DNA from: Bizionia myxarmorum
Lineage (GTDB): Bacteria > Bacteroidota > Bacteroidia > Flavobacteriales > Flavobacteriaceae
Direction of reading: 5' to 3'
NCBI RefSeq assembly: GCF_008086205.1
Contig: NZ_VSKK01000003.1
Coordinates: 124,001-188,000 of the forward strand
Length of the DNA: 64,000 bases
Part shown: positions 1 to 8,209 of the stretch, piece after piece
Numbering within the stretch: position 1 is the first letter of the stretch
Layout of the letters: every line of letters starts with the position of its first letter
The notes under the pieces: generated by a model
The model's database searches: none
The model's input: only the letters and a program-made list of their open reading frames with translations
Told to the model about the DNA's origin: nothing
Program-made: the position numbers and the translations under genes

Positions 1-42
1 TTAAAAATAGAATAGGCTATCAAGCTTTATTGAAAAGAAAAT

Positions 43-789
43 ATGAGAATTATACCAGCAATAGATATTATTGGCGGAAAATGCGTCCGACTCACCAAAG
101 GTGATTATAATACTAAAAAAATATATAACGAAAACCCATTAGAAGTTGCCAAACAGTTTGAAGACTCCGGTATCGAATATTTACACTTGGTAGATTTAGA
201 TGGCGCCAAAGCGAGTCATGTTGTAAACTACCGCGTTTTAGAACTTTTGGCTTCAAAAACAAGCTTGAAAATTGATTTTGGTGGCGGTTTAAAATCGGAT
301 GATGATTTGCATGTAGCTTTTAATTCAGGTGCTCGCCAAATTACAGGAGGTAGCATTGCGGTTAAAGATACCGCTACCTTTAATGGTTGGTTAACCACTT
401 ACGGTTCCGAAAAAATTATTTTAGGGGCCGATTGTCATCCTACAGAAACTGGTGGAACCATTGCCGTTAGTGGCTGGCAAGAACGCAGTAATCAAGAGGT
501 GATACCATTTGTACAGAGTTATCAAAAAAAGGGTATTCGCTATGTTGTATGTACGGATATTTCGAAAGACGGCATGTTGGAAGGTCCCGCACTAACGCTT
601 TATAAAAAAATGTTGGAAGCTTGCACCAATAGCAGTGCTAGGCAATCTATAAAACTTATAGCTTCAGGTGGTGTTTCCTGTATTGAAGATGTCATTGCGC
701 TAAAAGAGTTGGGTTGTGAAGGTGTTATAATAGGAAAAGCACTTTATGAAAATAAGATTCAACTTAAAGATTTAGCCCGTTACATTTAA
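43..789 (+). CDS. hisA: HisA, ProFAR isomerase (histidine biosynthesis)
   Basis: Cytosolic TIM-barrel enzyme that isomerises the aminoaldose ProFAR to the ketose PRFAR, the fourth step of histidine synthesis. The 248-residue length is normal for HisA. Visible family marks are the N-terminal [12 protein letters not shown] strand carrying the first catalytic Asp (residue 8), the phosphate-binding FGGGL segment, the second catalytic Asp in LGADCHPTE, and the late ASGGV phosphate loop. It is followed after 4 bases by hisF and then by hisIE on the same strand, so this is the distal part of a his operon whose upstream genes lie outside the window. The ATG at 43 is the natural start, since the family begins right before RIIPAIDI. 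Confidence 0.97.
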   Translation: MRIIPAIDIIGGKCVRLTKGDYNTKKIYNENPLEVAKQFEDSGIEYLHLVDLDGAKASHVVNYRVLELLASKTSLKIDFGGGLKSDDDLHVAFNSGARQITGGSIAVKDTATFNGWLTTYGSEKIILGADCHPTETGGTIAVSGWQERSNQEVIPFVQSYQKKGIRYVVCTDISKDGMLEGPALTLYKKMLEACTNSSARQSIKLIASGGVSCIEDVIALKELGCEGVIIGKALYENKIQLKDLARYI

Positions 790-793
790 AATT

Positions 794-1549
794 ATGCTTA
801 CAAAACGAATTATTCCCTGTTTAGATATCAAAAATGGACGAACCGTAAAAGGTGTTAATTTTGTGGATTTAAAAGATGCAGGTGATCCTGTAATTCTAGC
901 CAAAAAATATGCGCAAACTGGTGCTGATGAATTGGTGTTTCTTGACATTTCAGCCACATTAGAAGGCCGTAAAACGCTTGTTGATATGGTTTTACAGGTG
1001 GCAAAAGAAATTAATATTCCCTTCACTGTAGGCGGTGGTGTGAGTTCTGTTGAAGATGTAGATCTTTTACTTCAATCTGGTGCGGATAAAGTGGCAGTGA
1101 ATTCTGCAGCCATTAAAAGACCTGAACTCATAAAGGAATTGGCCGATAAATTTGGTAGTCAGTGTGTGGTTGTAGCCATTGATGCCAAGCAAATTAATGG
1201 ATCATGGAAAGTCCATTTAGCGGGTGGCACGATGGCAACCGATTTGGATTTATTTGAATGGGCCAAAACTGTTGAAACTTTAGGTGCTGGCGAAATATTA
1301 TTTACATCCATGGATAATGACGGAACAAAACAAGGTTTTGCTAATGAAGCCTTGGCGCGTTTATCAACAGCATGCAATATTCCGATTATTGCTTCTGGAG
1401 GTGCCGGAACCGTTGATCATTTTATGGACGCATTCCAAATAGGAAAGGCAGATGCCGCTCTAGCAGCCAGTGTTTTTCATTTTGGAACCATTGATATTTT
1501 AGAATTAAAAAAAACGTTACAAGAACAAAACATACCAATACGCTTATAA
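794..1549 (+). CDS. hisF: HisF, imidazole glycerol phosphate synthase cyclase subunit
   Basis: Cyclase subunit of the HisFH synthase; it uses ammonia channelled from HisH to convert PRFAR into imidazole glycerol phosphate and AICAR. It has the 251-residue length typical of HisF. The start [19 protein letters not shown] places catalytic Asp11 in PCLDI, and the second catalytic Asp sits in VVAIDAK near residue 130. The GGGVSS and ASGGAG phosphate-binding loops of the half-barrels are present. The gene starts 4 bases after hisA and its TAA overlaps the hisIE start by one base (TAATG), which suggests translational coupling. The partner hisH is not in the window and probably lies just upstream. 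Confidence 0.98.
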   Translation: MLTKRIIPCLDIKNGRTVKGVNFVDLKDAGDPVILAKKYAQTGADELVFLDISATLEGRKTLVDMVLQVAKEINIPFTVGGGVSSVEDVDLLLQSGADKVAVNSAAIKRPELIKELADKFGSQCVVVAIDAKQINGSWKVHLAGGTMATDLDLFEWAKTVETLGAGEILFTSMDNDGTKQGFANEALARLSTACNIPIIASGGAGTVDHFMDAFQIGKADAALAASVFHFGTIDILELKKTLQEQNIPIRL

Positions 1550-2148
1550 TGACTATCAATTTTAATAAATACGAAAACGGGTTAGTTCCTGCTATTATTC
1601 AGGATGCGAATACCAAAACAGTTTTAATGCTTGGTTTTATGAATCAAGAAGCTCTAGATATTACAAATTCAACCAAACAAGTCACATTTTTCAGTCGCTC
1701 TAAAAACCGACTATGGACGAAAGGAGAAGAGAGTGGGAATTTTCTGCAACTTATTGATGTGAAAGTTGATTGTGACCAAGACACCTTACTTATTTCGGCA
1801 AAACCTATTGGTCCTACCTGCCATACAGGCGCCGATACCTGTTGGAATGAAACAAATATGTCAAATTTCGGATTTCTTACTGAATTAGAATCCATTATTA
1901 CCCAACGAAAAAATGACGCTTCAGAGTCAGATTCTTATGTAGCATCTCTATTTAAAAGTGGCATCAATAAAATGGCTCAAAAAGTAGGGGAGGAAGCCGT
2001 GGAAGTGGTTATAGAAGCTAAAGATAATAATGATGATTTGTTTTTAAATGAAAGTGCCGATTTACTATTTCATTACTTAATTCTCTTGCAAGCCAAAGGC
2101 TTTACTTTGAGAGATGTGGAATCAATTTTAAAAGCGCGAAATAAATAA
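1549..2148 (+). CDS. hisIE: HisIE, bifunctional PR-AMP cyclohydrolase / PR-ATP pyrophosphatase
   Basis: Fusion enzyme for the second and third steps of histidine synthesis. The N-terminal HisI domain (about residues 1-105) shows the WTKGEESGNF segment and the Asp/Cys metal-site region (VDCDQDT and GPTCHTGADTCW). The C-terminal HisE domain (about 110-199) has the GEEAVEVVIEAKD acidic helix motif of the pyrophosphatase. The ATG overlaps the hisF stop by one base. The usual HisI-HisE order is kept, and the length (199 aa) is that of the bifunctional form in Bacteroidota. It is the last gene of the his operon here; the gap to the next gene is about 90 bases. Confidence 0.97.
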   Translation: MTINFNKYENGLVPAIIQDANTKTVLMLGFMNQEALDITNSTKQVTFFSRSKNRLWTKGEESGNFLQLIDVKVDCDQDTLLISAKPIGPTCHTGADTCWNETNMSNFGFLTELESIITQRKNDASESDSYVASLFKSGINKMAQKVGEEAVEVVIEAKDNNDDLFLNESADLLFHYLILLQAKGFTLRDVESILKARNK

Positions 2149-2241
2149 TCTTATTTTTCTATATAGTTCCAAAAGTTCCTGAATAATTGCCCAACGATTA
2201 TAAAAGCAGTAATTTTCGTGACTCATAAAAAAATCATTATA

Positions 2242-3024
2242 GTGTTTGAAAAGCGGTATTATTATTTGATTACTTGTCAGTATTTAGGCTATCGTTTTCA
2301 TGGTTGGCAAAAGCAACCCAATTTAAAAACGGTGCACTTAATGATTGATAAAACCTTAAACTTTATTTTAGAAGGTAAGCGGTTTAAAACCTTGGGTTCT
2401 GGTAGAACAGATGCTATGGTTTCTGCAACGGAAGCGGCTTTTGAATTGTTTATTTATCATGAAATTGAAGATATAGACGTTTTTTTAAAACTCTTTAATC
2501 AGAATTTACCGCAAGATATTCGGGCTTTGAAAATCAGGCAAGTGGACGCGGAATTTAACGTCATTCAAGATTCAAAGGTGAAAGAATATTTATATGTTTT
2601 CGCCCATGGCGATAAGTTTCATCCATTTTGTGCGCCGGTAATTACCACCATTTTGGATGAATTAGATACGGAATTAATGAAAGCTGGCGCTAAACTATTT
2701 GAGGGCCACCATTATTTTAAATCCTATTGCTATAAACCTACAGATAATGGTATTTATAATCGTGAAATTCTTACTTGTGAAATTGTAGAAAACACAGTGT
2801 TTACAGCCAATTTCTTTCCAGAACAATCTTTTATACTTCGCGTGCGTGGAAAAGGATTCATGCGCAATCAAATCCGGTTGATGATGGGTGTTTTAATTGA
2901 ATTAGGTAAAGGTGAAAAAACCCTTCAAGATATTGCAGATAGCTTACATTCTGACAATGAGATTATTGTTCATTATATAGCGCCTGCTTCGGGTTTAATA
3001 CTCAATAAAGTAGATTTTAGTTAA
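2242..3024 (+). CDS. truA: TruA-family tRNA pseudouridine synthase
   Basis: Predicted to convert uridine to pseudouridine in the tRNA anticodon arm (positions 38-40 for TruA). The sequence has the family opening YYYLITCQYLGYRFHGWQKQ and the catalytic-Asp motif GSGRTDAMVSA, where TruA proper has GAGRTDAGVHA. A later RGKGFMRNQIR segment matches the conserved MxRxIR region. The motif differs from textbook TruA, so this may be the divergent flavobacterial TruA-like paralog and the exact target base is uncertain. Two GTG codons could start the protein (2218 or 2242). I chose 2242 because family members begin only a few residues before the YYYL strand. No ATG is available before the conserved region. 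Confidence 0.85.
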   Translation: MFEKRYYYLITCQYLGYRFHGWQKQPNLKTVHLMIDKTLNFILEGKRFKTLGSGRTDAMVSATEAAFELFIYHEIEDIDVFLKLFNQNLPQDIRALKIRQVDAEFNVIQDSKVKEYLYVFAHGDKFHPFCAPVITTILDELDTELMKAGAKLFEGHHYFKSYCYKPTDNGIYNREILTCEIVENTVFTANFFPEQSFILRVRGKGFMRNQIRLMMGVLIELGKGEKTLQDIADSLHSDNEIIVHYIAPASGLILNKVDFS

Positions 3025-3213
3025 ATTAAGATTTCTTAATGATTTACTGAAAAAATCCAAGAACTCATGTTTTGTTAACATTTTTTCATTAAAAACTCTT
3101 ATACATTAGTTAAAAAATGTTAAAAAAGATCTAAATCGACAACTTGCATCGTACTTTAATTAGTAAACCAATTTTAATCAAACAAATATTAATTAATCTT
3201 AAAACAAAGTATT

Positions 3214-3762
3214 ATGAAAACTATCTTATACGTAGGATTATTTCTTATTTCTAGTAGCTTATTAGCTCAGGAAAAATCAAGAGATATGTCTCAAGAAACA
3301 GAAACTAAAACCGTAAGAATTGATGACGGTCGTAAAGTTGTAGAGAAGAAAGTTAAAACAACAACAACGGAGGAGAACGAAGTAAGACTTTCCGAAGAAG
3401 ATGTAAACAAAGTGGATCAAGAGCGCATAATCAGTGATTCTGATAAAAAAATTACGCAAACAATAGAAATTGATAACGATGTGGATCCGTTTTATGATTC
3501 TGAAATTGAATCCATGAATTACCAACAAGACGGTAAAAATTATCGTTTTGTAAGAACAACTGCAGGTTTTGATATCGCAACGCCAGAATCAAAAGCTAAT
3601 TATGGTAGCGCTATTAAGTCTACCAACTCAAATGAATACGTTATTAAAATGAATGAATTTTCAGGTACTGGCTATTTTAACAGTGATGGGAATTTCGTAA
3701 TTGAATATTATGATAAAGAGAGAGACGCTTTAATTCAAAAGGAATTTATTAGTCCTAAATAA
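3214..3762 (+). CDS. Secreted hypothetical protein with acidic, charged body
   Basis: I do not recognise a family. The first 19 residues form a clear Sec signal peptide (hydrophobic YVGLFLISSSLLA followed by Q), so the 182-residue product is probably exported to the periplasm or the outer membrane. Residues 25-100 are rich in Glu, Lys, Thr and Asp and look disordered. The C-terminal half (about 105-182) contains repeated Tyr/Phe/Gly-containing strands that could form a small beta domain. It stands alone between truA and the DUF2461 gene, with about 190 bases upstream and a strong rho-independent terminator just downstream, so it is probably monocistronic. Confidence 0.75.
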   Translation: MKTILYVGLFLISSSLLAQEKSRDMSQETETKTVRIDDGRKVVEKKVKTTTTEENEVRLSEEDVNKVDQERIISDSDKKITQTIEIDNDVDPFYDSEIESMNYQQDGKNYRFVRTTAGFDIATPESKANYGSAIKSTNSNEYVIKMNEFSGTGYFNSDGNFVIEYYDKERDALIQKEFISPK

Positions 3763-3784
3763 TCATAAACCAGTAAATAAATAT

Positions 3785-3813
3785 AAGACTGTCTGAAAAG
3801 GCAGTCTTTTTTT
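3785..3813 (+). terminator. Rho-independent terminator after the secreted protein gene
   Basis: A 10-bp stem (AAGACTGTCT against AGGCAGTCTT, one G-U pair) closes a GAAA tetraloop and runs into seven T residues (3807-3813). It lies 23 bases after the stop codon of the gene ending at 3762. Confidence 0.9.
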
Positions 3814-3839
3814 ATTATTTTTAAGCTTAAAATAAAGTT

Positions 3840-4514
3840 ATGACCTCAATTGATACCAAAGCCTTCCAATTTCTTAAGAAATTAGAAAAAAACAATAACC
3901 GCGATTGGTTTGCAGAAAATAAAATGGAGTTCAAAGCTATTGAAGCTGATATCAAAAAAGCATTCAAATCGGTTTTTGAGGCTTTAAAAGCTCATGACGA
4001 TGTGGATCAATTCAAGATGTTTCGAATTTATAGAGATGTCCGTTTTTCAAAAAATAAATTGCCTTATAAAATCCATTTTTCTGGTTCCTTCCAAAGGCGT
4101 AAACCCGAACTGCGTGGCGGTTATTATATGCATTTGGAACCGAACAACAAATCCTTCATCGCCGTGGGTTTTTGGGATCCAAATAAGGAGGATTTGTTAC
4201 GTATACGTAAGGAATTTGAAATGGATGCTTCGGAAATGCGCGATATTATGAAAGCCAAAATCTTTAAATCGGTTTGGGGTGAATTAGAAGGCGATGAGCT
4301 TATTTCGGCGCCTCGGAATTTTGATAAAGAGCACCAAAATATTGACCTTATAAGAAAGAAGCAATTCGTTTTCACCAAAAAATTTAGCGATGACCAGGTT
4401 TTTAAATCGGATTTTTTAGAAATTGTGAATTCTGCCTTTAAAGAAGTAAAGCCGTTCTTTAATTATATGAGTGATGTGCTCACCACCAATTTAAATGGTG
4501 AACGCATTATATAA
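3840..4514 (+). CDS. DUF2461 family protein
   Basis: Belongs to the DUF2461 (TIGR02453) family, whose biochemical role is unknown. Seen here: the N-terminal helix with FLKKLEKNNNRDWFAENK, the conserved KMFRIYRDVRFSKNKLPYK segment, and GGYYMHLEPNNKSFIAVGFW, all hallmarks of the family. The 224-residue length is normal. No signal peptide or membrane segment is present, so it should be cytosolic. Its stop codon is one base from the stop of the convergent GreA/B-like gene. It starts right after the terminator of the upstream gene, so it must have its own promoter. Confidence 0.88.
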   Translation: MTSIDTKAFQFLKKLEKNNNRDWFAENKMEFKAIEADIKKAFKSVFEALKAHDDVDQFKMFRIYRDVRFSKNKLPYKIHFSGSFQRRKPELRGGYYMHLEPNNKSFIAVGFWDPNKEDLLRIRKEFEMDASEMRDIMKAKIFKSVWGELEGDELISAPRNFDKEHQNIDLIRKKQFVFTKKFSDDQVFKSDFLEIVNSAFKEVKPFFNYMSDVLTTNLNGERII

Positions 4515-4515
4515 G

Positions 4516-4962
4516 TTATTTGATTTCTAAAATTTCATGGGTATTTTCATTAAAAGTTATGGTGTCGCCAACCATTTTTCCTTTCAATAATTGGCCAATA
4601 GGAGAGAGCAGCGAAATACCAAAATAATTATTTTCTTCTGTATCAATAGCACCAATACTAATAGCCATAAAAAACGTGTTTTTACTAGTTTTTACAATAC
4701 TTCCTAAAGACACGCCTTCCGATTTCTTTTTCGGATTAATTAATTTTAAGGTATCTAACGTTTTAGTGGCTTCAGATAAGTGTTGAGCATTTTTTTCTAA
4801 ATCGTTAAATAATTTTCCGTTTCCGGAATCATCATCCATGTCATTGCTTTTATCGTTGGCTTCAATAGATTCTTTAATGGTATCAATTTCACCTTTATAA
4901 CTGGCAATACGTTTGTTTACATAGCTAAAACAAGCTTGTAAAAGCACTTCTTTTTCATTCAT
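4516..4962 (-). CDS. GreA/GreB-like C-terminal domain protein
   Basis: A 148-residue cytosolic protein whose C-terminal part carries the signature of transcription elongation factors GreA/GreB: SPIGQLLKGKMVGDTI closely follows the SPIGRALLGKKVGD pattern of the FKBP-like Gre domain. The N-terminal half (about residues 10-75) is a charged helical region, as in the Gre coiled coil, but with a long acidic linker and without the usual GreA start. It therefore could be a Gre-factor homologue that binds RNA polymerase rather than a true cleavage factor. Genome annotations of flavobacteria often mislabel such proteins. It forms a pair with the gene at 4966-5367, 3 bases upstream of it, in one transcript. 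Confidence 0.75.
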   Translation of the reverse strand: MNEKEVLLQACFSYVNKRIASYKGEIDTIKESIEANDKSNDMDDDSGNGKLFNDLEKNAQHLSEATKTLDTLKLINPKKKSEGVSLGSIVKTSKNTFFMAISIGAIDTEENNYFGISLLSPIGQLLKGKMVGDTITFNENTHEILEIK

Positions 4963-4965
4963 ATT

Positions 4966-5367
4966 TTACACAAACTGTGATTCAAACAGTTGAATATTAC
5001 TAATTAATCGTTCTTTCACCAAATTCATCATGCGTTTATTTAAAGCAGATGAGTTGCCGATATACATTTTGTATTCTTCTACAGTAAACTGACCAATAAC
5101 AATACCTTTCAAAGAATTTCTGAATTTCATATCCTTTTGAATGGCGTTTTCAATATAATCTATTTGCTTTTCAACATCTAAATCATAAAAAACCTGTTTA
5201 TGTTTATGGGCGTAATTTTTAAAAACTTCGTTTAATAAGTCGTTTTGAAATTTTACCACTGGACGTAATGTTGCATTTTGAAAACGTTCGTCCACGCTCA
5301 TGTCATCATTAAATTTTGCTGATGGAATATCAGGACGAGAGGCTAAAAGATTGTCAGATCGGTTCAT
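4966..5367 (-). CDS. Conserved hypothetical protein, 133 aa
   Basis: I cannot assign a function. The product is soluble, with no signal peptide or membrane segment, and mostly alpha-helical by composition, with repeated charged helices such as VEKQIDYIENAIQKDMKF. It is the first gene of a two-gene minus-strand unit with the GreA/B-like gene, from which it is separated by 3 bases, so the two may act together. The ATG at 5367 is preceded by an AT-rich spacer. Confidence 0.7.
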   Translation of the reverse strand: MNRSDNLLASRPDIPSAKFNDDMSVDERFQNATLRPVVKFQNDLLNEVFKNYAHKHKQVFYDLDVEKQIDYIENAIQKDMKFRNSLKGIVIGQFTVEEYKMYIGNSSALNKRMMNLVKERLISNIQLFESQFV

Positions 5368-5519
5368 GGTTTAAGTTTTAATAAATTTATGAATTCTTAC
5401 AACCCTTTAATCCGTCTGAAAAAATGAATATCAACAGTTTTATTAACAAAATACCAAAAAACTATAGGCTTATAGCAGCTTTAGAGGCTGTTTTTTAAGG
5501 TCAAAATTCCATTATAATG

Positions 5520-5527
5520 TATCTTTG
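5520..5527 (+). promoter_or_regulatory. -7 box of the thioesterase promoter
   Basis: TATCTTTG matches the Bacteroidota TAnnTTTG consensus and lies 27 bases before the ATG at 5555. No clear TTG -33 element is seen at the usual spacing. Confidence 0.6.
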
Positions 5528-5554
5528 AGTATTCAAATTTAAGAAAGATAAATT

Positions 5555-5938
5555 ATGAGATTTCATTCACGAAAATGGGTTAAACCCGAAGACTTAAATC
5601 CTAATGGCACTTTATTTGGAGGCCGTTTATTAGCATGGATAGATGAAGAAGCAGCTTTGTACACGGCTATACAGTTAGAAAATCAAAAAATAGTCACTAA
5701 ATATATTTCAGAAATTAATTTTATGAGTTCGGCTAAACAAGGCGATATTGTTGAAGTAGGCATGACTGTTTCAAAATTTGGAACCAGCTCTATTACTTTA
5801 AAATGTGAGGCAAGAAATAAAATGACACGTGAAACTATTTTAACTGTAGAAAATATTATTATGGTAAATTTAGATGATCAAGGTAAACCCAAACCACATG
5901 GCAAGACTAAAATTGAATATGTAAAAGACAGAATGTAA
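5555..5938 (+). CDS. Acyl-CoA thioesterase, hotdog fold (YciA-like)
   Basis: Predicted to hydrolyse acyl-CoA thioesters to free acid and CoA in the cytosol. The 127-residue single hotdog domain shows the family active-site region NPNGTLFGGRLLAWIDEEAA (the Asp/Glu of the hot-dog helix) and the strand YISEINFMSSAKQGDIVEV. The length fits the small YciA/acyl-CoA hydrolase group. It has its own -7 box and is convergent with the small membrane protein gene at 5960. The substrate chain length cannot be read from sequence. Confidence 0.87.
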   Translation: MRFHSRKWVKPEDLNPNGTLFGGRLLAWIDEEAALYTAIQLENQKIVTKYISEINFMSSAKQGDIVEVGMTVSKFGTSSITLKCEARNKMTRETILTVENIIMVNLDDQGKPKPHGKTKIEYVKDRM

Positions 5939-5959
5939 GTGGATAGCTTTTATTGCTTT

Positions 5960-6298
5960 TTACAGCAGTAAATCGCCATAGCCCCATATAATAGTCCCAA
6001 TCAAGCCCGTAAGAGTGGAAGCGGTAGAAAGCGCGTCATGATAAAAATCCTTTTCACGAATTTTTTTGAATTTATCACGTAAGCGTAATTCTGAATCAAA
6101 TAAATTCTGGATTTCTGATTTTTTCAAATCGGCTAAAATAAACTGAACCACAACTGAAACAAAAGTCAAAATAGCGCCTGATCTAGCGAACCATGTTTCT
6201 GAAGAATGCATGGAAAAGTAAACGGATATTAAACAAAAAATAATACCGAGCATTAAAAGTATTGTAGGTGTTCGATATTTCTTTTTATCAACAATCAT
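5960..6298 (-). CDS. Small predicted membrane protein, 112 aa
   Basis: No family recognised. Two strong hydrophobic helices near residues 12-30 and 36-54 are followed by a charged cytoplasmic stretch (LKKSEIQNLFDSELRLRDKFKK), then a third weaker helix at the C-terminus (LTGLIGTIIWGYGDLLL). It is convergent with the thioesterase gene, 21 bases away. It is the only minus-strand gene here and is followed upstream by a 400-base gene-free stretch. Confidence 0.6.
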   Translation of the reverse strand: MIVDKKKYRTPTILLMLGIIFCLISVYFSMHSSETWFARSGAILTFVSVVVQFILADLKKSEIQNLFDSELRLRDKFKKIREKDFYHDALSTASTLTGLIGTIIWGYGDLLL

Positions 6299-6699
6299 GG
6301 TCGCTTATATTTTGAATTTTAGGATTTGAAATATACATAATTTCCATTTTATTCTAGGATTTTATCAATTTACTGTAAATAAGTGTTTCGTCTAAATTTC
6401 TTAAGTTTCTTGTATTTTTGGCGTATTAGGCTAGCGATATTAAGCGTTTTTTGAAACCTAGATATTAAAAAATTATATAAAACTGTTTTCAGTATCTCTA
6501 ATATTTTAACAGTCAGTTGTCTTAACTTCAGTTTAGTTAGACTAATTTTACCAAATAATTTTTTGGACTGCTTTACTTATTTAAGTGAGATTGATGCAAT
6601 TTTAAATAATTATCTGCCTTCTTCAAGAAATTATAATACGTCACCGTAGCGAAATTCGCTGTTTTGAGGTTAATTGAGTGCCAAATCATAAAATAATCT
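6299..6699. other. Gene-free 400-base stretch before the desaturase
   Basis: No ORF of note. It separates the divergent small membrane protein gene from the desaturase. It contains a TAnnTTTG-type box (TATTTTTG at 6413-6420) about 280 bases before the desaturase start, which would give a long untranslated leader if used. No terminator-like hairpin was seen. Confidence 0.5.
6413..6420 (+). promoter_or_regulatory. Candidate -7 box, desaturase-cspA unit
   Basis: TATTTTTG matches TAnnTTTG. It is the best promoter-like site upstream of the desaturase gene, but its distance (about 280 bases) makes the assignment tentative; an unrecognised closer promoter is possible. Confidence 0.35.
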
Positions 6700-7800
6700 A
6701 TGGGAAACCCACAGTTTTCAAGAGTAGCTGACAATGAATTTTCAAAAGTATTACGTCAGAGAGTCAATTTATATTTCAAAACCAATAATTTAAGTAAAAA
6801 AGCAAATAGCACGATGGTCGTCAAAACCATCTTGATGCTATCGTTGTTTTTTATACCCTTAATTTTACTTTCAACTGGCCTCGTTACAAGTGTTGGCATG
6901 CTCTTTACACTATATATTATCTGTGGTTTGGGCATGTCTGGAATTGGCATGGGCGTTATGCATGATGCTATACACGGTTCCTATTCAAAAAATAAAACAA
7001 TAAATAGATTATTGGGTTACACGTTTAATCTTATTGGCGCCAATGCTACCATTTGGAGAATTCAACATAATGTATTGCATCACACTTACACTAATATTGA
7101 CGATGCTGATGATGATATTAATACACCTTTTTTCTTGCGATTCTCGCCGAATGGAAAACATCATAAATCGCAAAGATTTCAGCATATTTATATTTGGTTT
7201 TTCTATGGAATTTCTACGATTTTCTGGATTACCGCTAAAGATTTCGTTCGTTTAAAGCGTTACAAAAATATGGGACTTTTAAAAGAAGACCAAGAGTACA
7301 GCAAAGAACTGGTGAAAATGACGGCTTGGAAGCTTTTTTATTATTCATACGCTTTGGTGCTACCTATGATTATGGTACCTTTGTCTTGGTGGGTGATTTT
7401 ATTAGGCTTTTTAAGCATGCATCTTGTTACCGGATTCTTGGTTAGTGTGGTATTCCAAATAGCGCACATTATGCCAACTACTGATTTCCCACTACCAGAT
7501 AACGAAGGAAAGATGACAAATGAATGGTATCGCCATCAATTTGCAACTTCCACTAATTTCGCACCAAAAAGTAAGGTGTTATTTTGGCTTATAGGTGGTT
7601 TAAATTATCAAGTTGAGCATCATGTGCTTCCAGATATTTGCCATGTACATTATAAAAACTTAAGTCCTATTGTTGCGCAAACTGCAAAGGAATTTGGTAT
7701 GCATTATCATGTTAAAAAGAGTATTTTTCATGCTATTGTTGATCACACTAAAATGCTTCGCATGCTTGGCAGAGATGAAATTATAATTAAAGCAGCATAA
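6700..7800 (+). CDS. Membrane fatty acid desaturase with front-end type QVEHH box
   Basis: Integral-membrane di-iron desaturase of the DesA/linoleoyl-CoA group that introduces a double bond into an acyl chain using O2 and reduced electron carrier. The three histidine boxes are clear: HDAIH (88-92), HNVLHH (123-128) and QVEHH (304-308). The Gln-starting third box is typical of front-end (Delta5/6-type) desaturases and their bacterial relatives, but no fused cytochrome b5 domain is present. Hydrophobic pairs lie around residues 42-80 and 212-255. A cold-shock gene follows after 35 bases in the same direction, which suggests cold-linked control of membrane fluidity. The regiospecificity is inferred only. 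Confidence 0.9.
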   Translation: MGNPQFSRVADNEFSKVLRQRVNLYFKTNNLSKKANSTMVVKTILMLSLFFIPLILLSTGLVTSVGMLFTLYIICGLGMSGIGMGVMHDAIHGSYSKNKTINRLLGYTFNLIGANATIWRIQHNVLHHTYTNIDDADDDINTPFFLRFSPNGKHHKSQRFQHIYIWFFYGISTIFWITAKDFVRLKRYKNMGLLKEDQEYSKELVKMTAWKLFYYSYALVLPMIMVPLSWWVILLGFLSMHLVTGFLVSVVFQIAHIMPTTDFPLPDNEGKMTNEWYRHQFATSTNFAPKSKVLFWLIGGLNYQVEHHVLPDICHVHYKNLSPIVAQTAKEFGMHYHVKKSIFHAIVDHTKMLRMLGRDEIIIKAA

Positions 7801-7835
7801 ATATATTAAAAACGTAAAGTAAAATAACAGACCTC

Positions 7836-8075
7836 ATGTTAAAAAAATTAATGAATAAATTGTTTGGTAGTTCTACGCCAACAATGAAAGAAGGAACCGT
7901 AAAATTTTATAATAGATCCAAAAAATTTGGCTTTATTACTATTAATGATACAGATGAAGAAGTTTTTGTTCACGCATCAAACCTTATCGATAAGATTAGA
8001 GAGTCGGATAAAGTTACATTTGAAGTTGAAAAAGGAGATAGAGGCTTAACAGCCATTAAAGTGCGCAAAGCATAA
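7836..8075 (+). CDS. Cold-shock domain protein (CspA family)
   Basis: Small nucleic-acid-binding protein acting as RNA chaperone. After a short basic leader (residues 1-17) the OB-fold cold-shock domain shows GTVKFYNRSKKFGFITI (RNP1-like KFGFI) and VFVHAS (RNP2-like). The length of 79 residues is slightly longer than a classical CspA because of the N-terminal extension MLKKLMNKLFGSS. It sits 35 bases after the desaturase, probably in one transcript, and is followed by a strong terminator at 8097. Confidence 0.93.
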   Translation: MLKKLMNKLFGSSTPTMKEGTVKFYNRSKKFGFITINDTDEEVFVHASNLIDKIRESDKVTFEVEKGDRGLTAIKVRKA

Positions 8076-8096
8076 TATAGAAATAGTAGTATATAT

Positions 8097-8128
8097 AAAA
8101 AAAACCATCAGTTATGATGGTTTTTTTT
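8097..8128. terminator. Bidirectional terminator between cspA and Delta9-type desaturase
   Basis: A 14-bp perfect stem, made of eight A then CCATCA against TGATGG then eight T, closes a GTTA loop (8111-8114). It works as a U-tract hairpin on both strands and lies between two convergent genes. Confidence 0.9.
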
Positions 8129-8209
8129 ATGCTTGTAAGTTAAAAGTTGGCCTGAAAGTATTAAAGCTTTGGCCTATATTTTTTATTTTGAAAAGGTATA
8201 ATGAAAAAG

